Shown: positions 26,653-36,131 of the stretch, piece by piece
How positions within the stretch are numbered: the first letter of the stretch is position 1
How the letters are laid out: the number at the start of each line of letters is the position of its first letter
NCBI GenBank assembly: GCA_036268995.1
Contig: DATATB010000090.1
Location: 62,001-126,000, forward strand
Reading direction: 5' to 3'
DNA from: DATATB01 sp036268995
GTDB lineage: Bacteria; Planctomycetota; Planctomycetia; Pirellulales; PNKZ01
DNA length: 64,000 nucleotides
Program-made: the position numbers and the translations under genes
Notes under the pieces: generated by a model
Databases searched by the model: none
What the model was told of the DNA's origin: nothing
The model's input: only the letters and a program-made list of their open reading frames with translations

Positions 26653-28575
26653 TTATTGCTGGCTCGGCGGTTCCGCCGACCGCGCCGCGTCATCGGGGGT
26701 CGTAATGTTCGTGGCCAACCGCCGCTGGAAATTGGCCAACTCCGGCATTCCCAACCTGGTGTAACAGTCGGCCAGCAGCGTGTGCAATTGTTTGTCTTGC
26801 GGCCTGACAGCCGCCAGCGCTTCGAAATCGCCGAGCGCTTCTGACCAGCGGCCCAGCTTGAATAGAATTCGGCCGTGAGTGTCCAGCAGATTGGGTTGCT
26901 TAGGCGCCAGCTTCAAGCTTTCGCTCGACAACTTCATCGCCCGCTCGAGATCGGGCAAATCATCGTGAGCGAGCATCCAAGCCAGGTTGTTGGTGACCCG
27001 AATATCCTGCGGAACGGCGCGATAGGCGGCCTCCAGGTGCTGTCGGGCGGCGGCATGATCGCCCGCCTGCCACTGATCCAAACCCATGACCAGGTGGGCT
27101 CCGGCCGGAGCCGTATTCCAATCCATAGTGTTCAGCACGCCAGAAGCCCAATGGGCTTCGTCGGGAGATTGCTTCGTGAGCTGAATCAAACGCTCGAGGC
27201 CGGGAAGATTCCAGGGCACGGCGTCCAAGGAGCGCTTGAGCAGCGCGCAGCGCTCGATGGTGTTGCCGCCAGCGGTGCTGCCGCCGGCCCGTCCCAGCGC
27301 ATCGTACCAGGCCAGGTACAATTGCGCGAGCCGCGTCTGGGCCGCGGCCGGATCGTCCAGCTCGAGCTGCGACAACACGCGCTGCGCGCCGGCAAAATCA
27401 CCGGCCAGCACCTTGGCATCGGCCAGTCGCAGGCGCAGCCGCAAGGGGTCGGCCGTCTTGTTTTCGAGTTGTTTGCTCAGTCCCTGATCGGCCGCCTTGG
27501 CCTCGCTTTCGGCCAGTGTGAACTTGCCTTCGCGGGCATAAACGGCCGCCAGCAGCAAGCGCATTTCCGGATCATGGGCCGCGCTCTCCCGCAGATGTTG
27601 TTCGGCATCGGCCAATTGCCCCAGGCTGACCAGCACCCGCGCCAATAATGTGTGTACTTCTTCGGAATGAGGGCTGTAGCGCAGCACGCGGTTCAAATGG
27701 CGCCAGGCGGCCTGCAGTTCGCCGACCGTGGCGCTGGGCCTGTCGCACAAACGTTTGGCCAGCCACAAGTGGGCGTGCGGATAACCGGCCCGATCGCTGG
27801 GAGCCAGCGTTTGCATCAGCGCCCAGGCCCGGTCGTGCTCTCCTTCGCCGTCTAAGGAGACAGCCAGTTCATAGCGATAAGCCGGCTGCCGTGGCTCTTG
27901 CTTGACCAATCGCGTGAGCCATAGCGCCGCCAGTGCGTGATCGTGGTCGTCGATGGCGCTCTTGGCGGCCGTGGCATAGCGCCGATCGAGGTCGATATTC
28001 GTGGTCAGTGCGACCCGAACACCTAGGCCGATGGCCAGGATCGCACCCAGGACGGCCGGCAGCACGCTCAGGGTCGTCTTCCGCGTCCACACCCGCTGAG
28101 CGTCGACGCTGTCGTTGATCAGGCCCAGGTGATACAGCAATTCGCTGAGCAACAAAAACGCACCGACGCGCAGCCAGGGCACGAACCGGATGACGAAGCT
28201 GGCCACGAAGCGCACGGCGCGCAACAGCCGGCGGCGCAGCCCTCCGCGGCCGTCGATGGCGTCGTCCAGCAGCCCCCAGTTGTCGAGAAACGCGTGGAAC
28301 TGAATCGACAGCGTTCGCAATTGAAGTTGCGATGTTAGAAACGCGACGAGCCGGCCGGTCCCCCGCATGGCCGCGATGAGCGGTGCCGCCAAGATGCGCC
28401 ACAGCCGCCGCCGGCGGCGCGGCCGCAAAGAGCCGGCAGGCCCCTCAATCGGCGCGGCAATGCCGTCGCCCGCCAGGTTCACCGCATTCAGCAGGTCGAA
28501 GACCACGAACACAATCATCCGCCGGATGGCCCGGAAGGGACGCCAGCGTTGGCCGCGAGGTTTTTTCGCAGTCAT
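26653..28575 (-). CDS. Membrane-anchored TPR protein paired with exosortase-like gene
   Basis: 640 residues. A basic N terminus and two or three hydrophobic segments (RMIVFVVFDLLNAVNL, FVPWLRVGAFLLLSELLYHL, LSVLPAVLGAILAIGLGVRV) are followed by tetratricopeptide-like helices from ~205 to the end (e.g. AALWLTRLVKQEPRQPAYRY, NLLDTHGRILFKLGRWSEAL). No enzymatic motif. ATG at 28575 overlaps the exosortase-like stop by 4 nt, so the two are translationally coupled. Role in the same envelope or sorting process is inferred. Confidence 0.85.
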   Translation of the reverse strand: MTAKKPRGQRWRPFRAIRRMIVFVVFDLLNAVNLAGDGIAAPIEGPAGSLRPRRRRRLWRILAAPLIAAMRGTGRLVAFLTSQLQLRTLSIQFHAFLDNWGLLDDAIDGRGGLRRRLLRAVRFVASFVIRFVPWLRVGAFLLLSELLYHLGLINDSVDAQRVWTRKTTLSVLPAVLGAILAIGLGVRVALTTNIDLDRRYATAAKSAIDDHDHALAALWLTRLVKQEPRQPAYRYELAVSLDGEGEHDRAWALMQTLAPSDRAGYPHAHLWLAKRLCDRPSATVGELQAAWRHLNRVLRYSPHSEEVHTLLARVLVSLGQLADAEQHLRESAAHDPEMRLLLAAVYAREGKFTLAESEAKAADQGLSKQLENKTADPLRLRLRLADAKVLAGDFAGAQRVLSQLELDDPAAAQTRLAQLYLAWYDALGRAGGSTAGGNTIERCALLKRSLDAVPWNLPGLERLIQLTKQSPDEAHWASGVLNTMDWNTAPAGAHLVMGLDQWQAGDHAAARQHLEAAYRAVPQDIRVTNNLAWMLAHDDLPDLERAMKLSSESLKLAPKQPNLLDTHGRILFKLGRWSEALGDFEALAAVRPQDKQLHTLLADCYTRLGMPELANFQRRLATNITTPDDAARSAEPPSQQ

Positions 28576-30266
28576 GGTTGCGGCCTCTCGCCTGGCTCGG
28601 TGCCTTCGTCCGGCATCGTCTCACGCTCCAGTTTCGCCGCCACTCGGTAAAACAGCTCGCGGCCGGCCGCCAGCTCCTGCGGGTTCAGCGCATGAAACGC
28701 GTGGAGCAGACCCTGTACTTCGAGCCCGTGGGCGTCCCGCTCGCTCTCCCAAACGCAGACGTAGCCGGGTTGATAAGGCTTCGAGAGCCGCACCTCGCGG
28801 CAGGCAATCGCCGGGGTCGCCGGCAGGTCTTGATCGGTCGCCTTTTGCGGAGGCTCCAATCGCCAACCACGATCGCGCCAGGCTTCGACAGCATCTTGCC
28901 CCAGGCGATTGCGCGGCCGGATCGAAAGCTCGAACTTCAGGTCGTTGCGCTGATACCGCCAAGAAACCAAGGGGACTGGCCGCGCGTCGATCGACTCTCG
29001 TTGGTCTGATCCTCCCTCCGCTGCGACTTCTCGAGCGGCCGACTGTTCGAGTCGCCAGCCGGCGAACTCGGCCGGCATCTGGACCTGCATGGCCGCCAGG
29101 GAAATCGATTTCCGAGAGGTGGCTGCATCGCTGGCGCTGGGGAGCCACAGGATCTGTGCGATGCACAACAGCCCAAACACCGTCGCCAGCAGCGGCCAAT
29201 CGGCACGCATTGCCGGCCGCGCCGCTTCAATCGCGATCGGCTCCGGAGGCCACGTCGACGGCTTCGCGCTTTCGTCCGCGTATTCGCTGACAACTTTGAC
29301 CAGTTGCCCATCGGCATCCATCGTCACGCCGGTTACCTTCACGGTTGTCCCAGGCAGCACTACCGCTTTCGTCGTTCGGGCACGCCGCTCGGGACGGGCC
29401 AGTCGCATGGCTTTGCCAAAGAGCATGCCGACGTGATCGGTGCTGACGATCAGCGACAGCATCAACACCAGCGCGACATAATCCAGCACGACGGCGCCGA
29501 TTCCGACCGTCATCGGCGTTTGCAGCACGCCGCTGAGCAAAACCGTGGCGACGATGCGCACGACATCCGACAGTACGAACCAACCGCAGCCTGCCACCAG
29601 CATCAGCAGGCTATCGATCCACGACCGCTGCAACCAGCAGCAAACGGCCAGGACCACGGCCACGGCGCTCCAGGGCGAAAACAGATTGTAGTGGGCCGCA
29701 CCAAACCCGAGTCTGGCGGTTGGTATGACGAGACTCAATCCATCGAGATCGTGCAGCACGCCCAGCGTATCCAGCACACGATGGGCGGCCGCCACAGAAA
29801 AGCGGGCGATCGACTGAAAGCAGGCAAGGTCGATCGCTCCCGGTAGTCGCAGCACCAGGCATGCCAGGATCCAAGGCCCGACCATGACGCGTGCTGCCGG
29901 CACTCCGCCCCAGCGCAAGGCGACGGCCATGCCAAGGATGGCCAGCGAAGCCGCGGCGAGTTCCGGCGAGTTGACCGCCACGGCCCAAGCCAACGTTGCC
30001 GCCGCCAGTCCACCGGCCAGCGCGGCTGGCCAGCGCCCCGTCTCGACCGGCTTGAGATCGCCCGCGCGTCGCCGCGCACTGAGCGCGGCCAAAATCAGGA
30101 TCACCGGCGCCAGCCGATAGCCGGGCGTGGACCACAACTGGGCCGCGTATTGCGCCAACAGCGGCACATATGCCGCCGTCGCCAGGGCCAGCGACGCCAT
30201 ACAAGCCAGCCGATTGAAAGTCATCCAATCGCGTGGATTCAGGGCCTTGATTTGAGCAATCGACAT
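28572..30266 (-). CDS. Exosortase-like membrane protein with EpsI-like C-terminal domain
   Basis: 564 residues. About eight membrane helices in the first ~290 residues show exosortase/EpsH architecture: the arginine helix DVVRIVATVLLSG (R237) and the distal histidine in STDHVGMLFG (H278). The segment where the catalytic cysteine is expected reads AAHYNLFSPWSAVA, with no cysteine between C149 and C209. A linker precedes a soluble C-terminal domain (~370-545) similar to EpsI-type proteins (QMPAEFAGWRL, WRYQRNDLKFELSIR). Exosortases process PEP-CTERM-type sorting signals in known systems. ATG at 30266 lacks a clear Shine-Dalgarno; the frame extends 28 codons upstream. Confidence 0.78.
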   Translation of the reverse strand: MSIAQIKALNPRDWMTFNRLACMASLALATAAYVPLLAQYAAQLWSTPGYRLAPVILILAALSARRRAGDLKPVETGRWPAALAGGLAAATLAWAVAVNSPELAAASLAILGMAVALRWGGVPAARVMVGPWILACLVLRLPGAIDLACFQSIARFSVAAAHRVLDTLGVLHDLDGLSLVIPTARLGFGAAHYNLFSPWSAVAVVLAVCCWLQRSWIDSLLMLVAGCGWFVLSDVVRIVATVLLSGVLQTPMTVGIGAVVLDYVALVLMLSLIVSTDHVGMLFGKAMRLARPERRARTTKAVVLPGTTVKVTGVTMDADGQLVKVVSEYADESAKPSTWPPEPIAIEAARPAMRADWPLLATVFGLLCIAQILWLPSASDAATSRKSISLAAMQVQMPAEFAGWRLEQSAAREVAAEGGSDQRESIDARPVPLVSWRYQRNDLKFELSIRPRNRLGQDAVEAWRDRGWRLEPPQKATDQDLPATPAIACREVRLSKPYQPGYVCVWESERDAHGLEVQGLLHAFHALNPQELAAGRELFYRVAAKLERETMPDEGTEPGERPQP

Positions 30267-30670
30267 CGTGTGAGCGGCGGGTAGGGCGCGGAGGCGTGGA
30301 CCCGGGAAGAGCGATTTGAAACGTGCGGCACGCCCCAGCCGGTCGAGCATTCGCCCAGCCCCGCCGACACGTCGACTCGGCAGTTGAAAGCCGAAAGCCA
30401 GTAGCGAACTCTCTTATGATAAAGCCCCTCATCGCGGGTGGCCAAAGCTATCTCCCCTTTTTTGAGCGAAAACCATCTGGGGGCCGCCCAGGCTGCCACG
30501 CGTTCCGTCTGGAGGGGGGTGTCCTGCCGCCGGTTTCAGGCGCGGCCATCCGGCATTTTCGGCTGTGTCTGACGCAGGTCAGCGGCCAGCCTTATCATGG
30601 ACGCCACGCGGCGCCGGACTGCCCGGCACACCGTCCGCCAATGGTCTTGCCCGCGAGGAGCGATTCTCCA

Positions 30671-31615
30671 GTGACCTACCATATTCCCCGCTGCCGGGTC
30701 CTGCCGCTTCCCGATTCGCAGGTGTCGCTGCAGGTCGACGGCCATGAGCGGCTGCGCTGGCATTTTGCAGCGGACGCCCCACGGCCATTCTTTTATCCCC
30801 TGCTCGGCCCCAGCGGCAGCCCGCTGACACGGATGGGCCACCCCGGCGCGCCCAATCACGATCATCACCGATCGATCTGGTTTGCGCACGCCAAGGTGTT
30901 GGGCATCGATTTCTGGAGCGACAATACGGCGGCCCGCATTCGCCAGAAGCAGTGGCTCGCCTATCAAGAGAGCGACGACGAGGCCTTGATGGCCGTCGAG
31001 TTGCAGTGGTTCGACGGCCATGATCCGCAGCCGCTGGTCGAGCAGCAGCTCGTGGCGGCGGTGCGGCCGGCCGAAGGCCAGGAGACGCTCGTCGAGCTGC
31101 AATCCACTTTCCGCCCGCACAGCAAAACGCTGGAGTTCGGCAAGACTAACTTCGGCTTCTTAGCGGTCCGGGTGGCCGCCAACCTGTCGGCGTATTTCGG
31201 CGGCGGGCAGTTGACCGACAGCGAGGGGCGGCAGGGCGAGCCGGCCATCTTCGCTCAACGAGCGCGATGGGTCGACTACAGCGGTCCGGTTCCCGCTGGC
31301 GGCCAGGAAGGCATTACCTATTTCGATCATCCGTCGAATCCCGGTTATCCCACGCACTGGCATGTGCGCGAGGACGGCTGGATGGGCGCCAGCCCGTGCC
31401 TGGCCGGGCCGCTGGAGATTACGCAACAGCGGCCCTTGGTCTTGCGCTATTTGCTGCACGCCCATCGCGGTGCGGCGAATTCGGCCGTGAGCGATCCGAT
31501 TGCCGCCGCGTTTGCTGCGACGCCGCGCTACGAGGTCGTCAAAGGCGTCGTCAAGCACACGATGTTTACCATCCGGCGGACATCCGAAAAGTCTGCGACC
31601 GCGGCGCACTCGTAA
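30671..31615 (+). CDS. DUF6807 (PmoA-like) protein
   Basis: ~314 residues, cytoplasmic as predicted (no signal). The diagnostic stretch is GHPGAPNHDHHRSIWFAHAK, a histidine-rich motif shared by the DUF6807 family, followed by YFDHPSNPGYPTHWHVREDG near residue 220. The fold of this family is beta-sandwich-like and its reaction is unknown; it is frequent near carbohydrate-catabolism genes in planctomycetes. Start GTG at 30671 with GAGGAG upstream; the open frame begins far earlier (30323), through sequence unlike a protein. Confidence 0.85.
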   Translation: MTYHIPRCRVLPLPDSQVSLQVDGHERLRWHFAADAPRPFFYPLLGPSGSPLTRMGHPGAPNHDHHRSIWFAHAKVLGIDFWSDNTAARIRQKQWLAYQESDDEALMAVELQWFDGHDPQPLVEQQLVAAVRPAEGQETLVELQSTFRPHSKTLEFGKTNFGFLAVRVAANLSAYFGGGQLTDSEGRQGEPAIFAQRARWVDYSGPVPAGGQEGITYFDHPSNPGYPTHWHVREDGWMGASPCLAGPLEITQQRPLVLRYLLHAHRGAANSAVSDPIAAAFAATPRYEVVKGVVKHTMFTIRRTSEKSATAAHS

Positions 31616-31641
31616 CCGGGCCAGGATCGATGCCTATGCTG

Positions 31642-31724
31642 GGGTGCCACTGTTGGCTTGTCCAGCAGTGTAGGTGCAGCGCCGATTGAGCTTCGCACTG
31701 CTGGGAGAGCCAGCAGTGGCACCC
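31642..31724. repeat. GGGTGCCACTG palindrome
   Basis: Arms 31642-31670 (GGGTGCCACTGTTGGC...) and 31696-31724 (...CAGCAGTGGCACCC) match with four mismatches over 29 nt. It lies between the convergent DUF6807 gene and a small gene, and is unrelated in sequence to the other palindromes in the window. Confidence 0.8.
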
Positions 31725-31739
31725 GAAAAGTTCCCGCGT

Positions 31740-31925
31740 TTAGGAAGCAGCCGGCTTTTCCGTCCGCGTTTTGTTCTGCTCGCGGCGGAGTTGCCGACGG
31801 TGCAGGTTGGCGAGAAAGCGGCCTAAGGCGGCAGCCTGTTCTTCGGTGAGATAATCGCCGCCGATCGCCACCGTCGATTCGTTGATCCGCGCCCTCGCGC
31901 GATTCGGATTCAGGAGTTCGGCCAT
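31740..31925 (-). CDS. Small hypothetical protein (61 aa)
   Basis: MAELLNPNRARARINESTVA..., basic C-terminal half (LHRRQLRREQNKTRTEK). AAGGAGA lies 6 nt upstream of the ATG, the best evidence that the gene is real. Predicted helical, no membrane segment or known motif (GGDYLTEEQAAALGRFLANL may be a short helix-turn-helix-like helix pair). No function assigned. Confidence 0.6.
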   Translation of the reverse strand: MAELLNPNRARARINESTVAIGGDYLTEEQAAALGRFLANLHRRQLRREQNKTRTEKPAAS

Positions 31926-32307
31926 GAAACGTCTCCTTGGTTTGGCTGCCTGGCATCACTCGGCTCGGGCTGTTGCGAGCGGCACTCTATAAAACAATAG
32001 ATCGGCCAATTCAAGGTGGATCGATCAACTGGCCGGCAATTGCGCACGGCTCGGCGGTATCAAGCCGGTTCTGCCGTTAATGCCGGCGCTAGCGGGCCGG
32101 CTTCGCCGTTTATTCGCATTTGCGCACCTGTGCTTTTCCAGCATTTGAATTTCCCCTGCTGCTCGGCCGCGCGCTTCGCCGGGACCCCATAAGCCGCACG
32201 GCTTTTCCGTGACAAACGCATGAACGTGGCAGCATGCGAGCGTATGATGGGCGTCAAACGTGGAACGGTCGTGTGGCTTCCGTGATAGCGCTTGTTGAGG
32301 TGCGTAG
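31926..32307. other. Intergenic stretch without recognisable feature
   Basis: About 380 nt between divergent genes. It must hold both promoters, but no strong -35/-10 pair is visible, and no reading frame stands out. Confidence 0.5.
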
Positions 32308-34623
32308 ATGAAAGCTGGCATGGTATTGGGATGGATGCTCTGCGTGCTTGCGGCGCGCCCAGCGCCGGCTGCCCCGCCTGCCCAGTTGCCGGGCACCGCC
32401 GCGCTTGATTGGCAGGACGATCTGGCCGACCGCATGATGGACGGTCTGCATCGCTACATCCAGCGCAAGATTGCCGCTTCGCCGCAAGACCGCGCCGCGC
32501 GCTGGCACCGCGATCCCAGTTCGGCCAAAGCGTACGAAGCCTCGATTGCCGAGAATCGCGATCGCTTCCGAAAAATCATCGGCGCGACCGATCCTCGCGT
32601 GACCGGACCGCTCGAACGTATCGCCGCCGGTTCCGATTCGCTCGTCGTGGCCGAAACCGATCGCTATCGCGTCTACCAGGTGCGCTGGCCGGTGCTCGAC
32701 GGCGTCGATGGCGAAGGCTTGCTGCTCGAGCCGCGCGGCCCGGCAGCCGGATCGGTCGTTGCGTTGGGCGATGCCGATTGGTCGCCTGAGCAACTCGTCG
32801 GCCTGCGGTCGGGCGTCCCGCCCTCGCAGCAGTTCGCCCGGCGGCTGGCCGAAAATGGTTTTCGCGTGTTCGTGCCGGTGCTGGTCGATCGCGGCATCGA
32901 ATACTCGGGCAATCCACGCGTCGGCTATACGAACCAAACGCATCGCGAATGGATCTATCGCCAGGCCTATCACATGGGCCGGCATGTCATCGGCTTCGAG
33001 GTGCAAAAGATTTCGGCGTTGGTCGACTGGCTGCGGAGCCAATCGCCGAGCGACAAGCAGAAGATTGGCGTTGCCGGCTATGGCGAAGGCGGACTGCTCG
33101 CCCTGTACGCCGCGGCGGCCGACCCGCGCATCGATGCCTGCCTGGTGAGCGGTTACCTCCAGCGCCGCGACCGGCCGTGGGAAGAGCCGCTATACCGCAA
33201 CATCTGGTCGCTGCTGACGGAATTCGGCGATGCGGAAATCGCCACGCTCATCGCTCCGCGCGGTCTGGTCGTGGAATACAGCGCCGTGCCCGAGGTGCTT
33301 GGCCCGCCGGCGGTGCCCAAAGGCCGGCGAGGCGGGGCCGCGGTCGGCAAGTTGCTGACTCCCGACTGGTCGCAAGTGGAAGGCGAGTTCGCCCGGATTG
33401 GCAAGCTGCTGCCGGAAGGTTTTCAACCTCGCCACCTGGTTGCCGGCCTGGGCGATCGCACCACCGGCCCCGGCTCGGACGAGGCGGTGACCAAATTCGC
33501 CACGCTGCTGGGAGTCGAAGTCCTCGCCCCTCTGGCCTCTGCCGCGCCGGCCGACGGGCGTGCGCATTTCGATCCGGCCGCGCGCCAGCGGCGACAAGTC
33601 GGCCAGCTCGAAGATTATGTGCAAAAGTTGGTGCGCGGTTCCGACGCGGTGCGGGCCGATTTCTTTCTCGGCAAGGAAGAGTTCCAAACCGATTCGGCCG
33701 AAAAATTTGCTCGGCACACGCGCGACTATCAAAAGTATCTGTGGGACGAAGTGCTCGGCCGGTTGCACGATCAGCCGCTGAAGCCCAACGTGCGCTCGCG
33801 GCTCGTCTATCAGCGCCCGCGCTGGAATGGTTATGACGTGGTGCTGGATGTTTTTCCCGATGTGTTTGCCTGGGGCGTACTGCTGCTGCCGGTAGATCTG
33901 AAGCCGGGCGAGCGGCGGCCGGTCGTGGTTTGTCAGCACGGTCGCAATGGATTGCCACGCGACACGATCGAGGGGGACCATAAGGCCTATCATGATTTCG
34001 CGGCGCATCTGGCCGATCGCGGCTTCGTCGTCTTCGCGCCGCACAATCCCTATCGCGGCGAAGACCGTTACCGGCTGCTGTCGCGCAAGGCCAACTCGGT
34101 CAAGGCCTCGCTCTTCTCGTTCATCCTGGCTCAACACGAGCAGATTCTCGATTACCTGGCCGCGCTACCGGGGGCCGATCCGCAGCGGATTGCGTTTTAT
34201 GGTTTGAGCTACGGCGGCGAGACGGCCGTACGCGTGCCGCCGCTGCTGGATCGTTATTGCCTGTCGATCTGCTCGGCCGACTTCAACGACTGGGCCCGCA
34301 AGGTGGCATCGACCGACGCCCGCTACAGCTTCATGTTCACCATCGAATGGGAGATGCCCTACTTCAATATGGGCAGCACGTTCAACTATGCCGAGATGGC
34401 CGCGCTCATGGTTCCGCGGCCGTTCATGGTCGAGCGTGGGCATGCCGACGGCGTGGCTCCCGACGAATGGGTGGCCTACGAATACGCCAAAGTCCGCCGG
34501 CTCTATGACCAATTGCACGTCGGCCAGCGCACCGCGATCGAGTTCTTCGACGGTCCCCACACGATTTACGGCGTCGGCACGTTCAAATTCCTCGAGCGCC
34601 AACTGCGCTGGCCGCTACCATAA
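32308..34623 (+). CDS. Secreted tandem alpha/beta-hydrolase protein
   Basis: 771 residues with signal peptide (ends RPAPAAPPA). Two alpha/beta-hydrolase domains in series: the first (~125-345) has GYGEGG where a nucleophile elbow G-x-S-x-G is expected, i.e. glutamate at E260; the second (~490-765) has the regular GLSYGG with S634, an oxyanion-side VVVCQHGRNG and a C-terminal histidine in GPHTIYGVG. The second resembles acetyl-xylan-esterase/dienelactone-hydrolase-like carboxylesterases. The first could be structural or use different chemistry. Not in an operon; followed directly by a terminator hairpin. Confidence 0.85.
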   Translation: MKAGMVLGWMLCVLAARPAPAAPPAQLPGTAALDWQDDLADRMMDGLHRYIQRKIAASPQDRAARWHRDPSSAKAYEASIAENRDRFRKIIGATDPRVTGPLERIAAGSDSLVVAETDRYRVYQVRWPVLDGVDGEGLLLEPRGPAAGSVVALGDADWSPEQLVGLRSGVPPSQQFARRLAENGFRVFVPVLVDRGIEYSGNPRVGYTNQTHREWIYRQAYHMGRHVIGFEVQKISALVDWLRSQSPSDKQKIGVAGYGEGGLLALYAAAADPRIDACLVSGYLQRRDRPWEEPLYRNIWSLLTEFGDAEIATLIAPRGLVVEYSAVPEVLGPPAVPKGRRGGAAVGKLLTPDWSQVEGEFARIGKLLPEGFQPRHLVAGLGDRTTGPGSDEAVTKFATLLGVEVLAPLASAAPADGRAHFDPAARQRRQVGQLEDYVQKLVRGSDAVRADFFLGKEEFQTDSAEKFARHTRDYQKYLWDEVLGRLHDQPLKPNVRSRLVYQRPRWNGYDVVLDVFPDVFAWGVLLLPVDLKPGERRPVVVCQHGRNGLPRDTIEGDHKAYHDFAAHLADRGFVVFAPHNPYRGEDRYRLLSRKANSVKASLFSFILAQHEQILDYLAALPGADPQRIAFYGLSYGGETAVRVPPLLDRYCLSICSADFNDWARKVASTDARYSFMFTIEWEMPYFNMGSTFNYAEMAALMVPRPFMVERGHADGVAPDEWVAYEYAKVRRLYDQLHVGQRTAIEFFDGPHTIYGVGTFKFLERQLRWPLP

Positions 34624-34670
34624 AGCCGCGACCGGTGATCGCGCCGGCGCGACCAACGGTCGCGGCTTTA
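34621..34670 (+). terminator. Terminator hairpin overlapping the stop codon
   Basis: TAAAGCCGCGACCG (34621-34634) and CGGTCGCGGCTTTA (34657-34670) are perfect complements. The left arm begins with the hydrolase TAA stop. Confidence 0.75.
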
Positions 34671-34757
34671 TATGCGCCGGAATCCCGACTATAGTGACTT
34701 GTCGTTCGTCCCGCCAAAATTGAACACGCCAATCGTTCCTGCCTTGGAGTTTGCTCA

Positions 34758-36131
34758 ATGCTTGTCGTACGCCGCCTGGCTTTATGTCTCGTCGTTTTGT
34801 GCCTTGTCGCGACCACTGCGATCGCCGCGCCTCGGACCGACCGCTGCGTGATCCTGGTCAGCGTCGACGGCCTGGCGCATTTCTATCGCCAGGATCCGCG
34901 GGCCGACATGCCCACGTTGCGGCGATTGGCCGCCGAAGGCGCGCAAACGGCCGGCATGCGCTGCTCGTTCCCCACGGTCACCTGGCCCAACCACACCACG
35001 CTCGTCACGGGCGTCGTGCCGGCGGTGCACGGCGTGATCGGCAATAACTACGTCGACCGCAGCACCGGCAAACCCGTGGCGCTGATCCCCGATCCGCTGT
35101 TCGATAAGGACGAGATCGTCAAGGTGCCCACAATCTACGACGCGGCCCATGCGGCCGGTCTCAAGACGGTGGGCATCGTCTGGCCGGCCTCGCGCAATGC
35201 CCGCTCGCTGGATCTCACCGTGCCCGACATGTACGGCGACGGCTGGACGCGCTTCGGCACGCAAAGCTGGCTGGCCGAGCTGCGTGCCGAAGGCCTGCCC
35301 GTCGACATGCAAGCCGCCTGGTGCAAAGCGGCGACCGGCGGGGTGCAGCGCGATTGGCTGTACACGCGCATGGCCCGGCAGGCGATTCAAAAGCATTCGC
35401 CAAACCTGTTGCTGATCCACCTGGTCGAAACCGACCACGTGGAGCATCGCGCCGGCCCGCGCTCCGACGACGCCTATTGGGCCGTGAGCTATGCCGACGA
35501 CCGGATTCGCGACTTGGTCGAAGGCGTCGAGAACTCGCCGCTGCGCGGCAAGACCACGATTTTCATCTGCAGCGACCACGGGTTCTTCCCCATCACCAAG
35601 GACATTCGCCCCAACGTGGTGCTCGCGCAGTTGGGGTTGATCGACAAGGCCAAGGGTGGCAAGCGGTCCGCGTTTGTCCTTTCGCAGGGTGGCGGAGCGG
35701 CCGTGTATATCCTCGACGATGCCCGCCGCGATCAGATTGCCCAGCAACTGCGCGACCAGCTCGGGCATCTCGAAGGCGTCGAAGCTGTGATTGAATCCAA
35801 AGATTTCGGCAAGATCGGTCAGGCACGGCGCGAGGACGACCCACATGGGGCCGACATGTGGCTGGCGGCCAAGCGGAACTACAGCTTCACCGACTCCACC
35901 GATGGCGACAACCCCGTCGTCCCGCGTCAGAGCGCGGCCGGCACGCACGGCTATTTGCCCAGTCACGACGACCTGCTCGCCACCTGCGTGATGTGGGGCG
36001 CCGGTATTCAGCCGGGCGCCAAGCTCGACACGGTCAGCAATCTGGACGTGGCTCCGACCATCGCCCGGCTCTTAGGCATTGAACTGCCGACGGCCCAAGG
36101 CAAAGTCATGGCCGACGCGCTGGCCCCATGA
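34758..36131 (+). CDS. Secreted type I phosphodiesterase/nucleotide pyrophosphatase (NPP family)
   Basis: 457 residues with signal peptide (VLCLVATTAIAAP). Alkaline phosphatase superfamily signs: the first metal aspartate in VSVDGLAHF (D37), the nucleophile threonine in SFPTVTWPNHTTLVTG (T75), HLVETDHVEHRAG and CSDHGFF for the second site, and a final metal histidine in GTHGYLPSH. NPP enzymes hydrolyse phosphodiesters such as nucleotides or phospholipid headgroups; substrate unknown. The stop overlaps the PHP lipoprotein start (ATGA). Confidence 0.9.
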   Translation: MLVVRRLALCLVVLCLVATTAIAAPRTDRCVILVSVDGLAHFYRQDPRADMPTLRRLAAEGAQTAGMRCSFPTVTWPNHTTLVTGVVPAVHGVIGNNYVDRSTGKPVALIPDPLFDKDEIVKVPTIYDAAHAAGLKTVGIVWPASRNARSLDLTVPDMYGDGWTRFGTQSWLAELRAEGLPVDMQAAWCKAATGGVQRDWLYTRMARQAIQKHSPNLLLIHLVETDHVEHRAGPRSDDAYWAVSYADDRIRDLVEGVENSPLRGKTTIFICSDHGFFPITKDIRPNVVLAQLGLIDKAKGGKRSAFVLSQGGGAAVYILDDARRDQIAQQLRDQLGHLEGVEAVIESKDFGKIGQARREDDPHGADMWLAAKRNYSFTDSTDGDNPVVPRQSAAGTHGYLPSHDDLLATCVMWGAGIQPGAKLDTVSNLDVAPTIARLLGIELPTAQGKVMADALAP

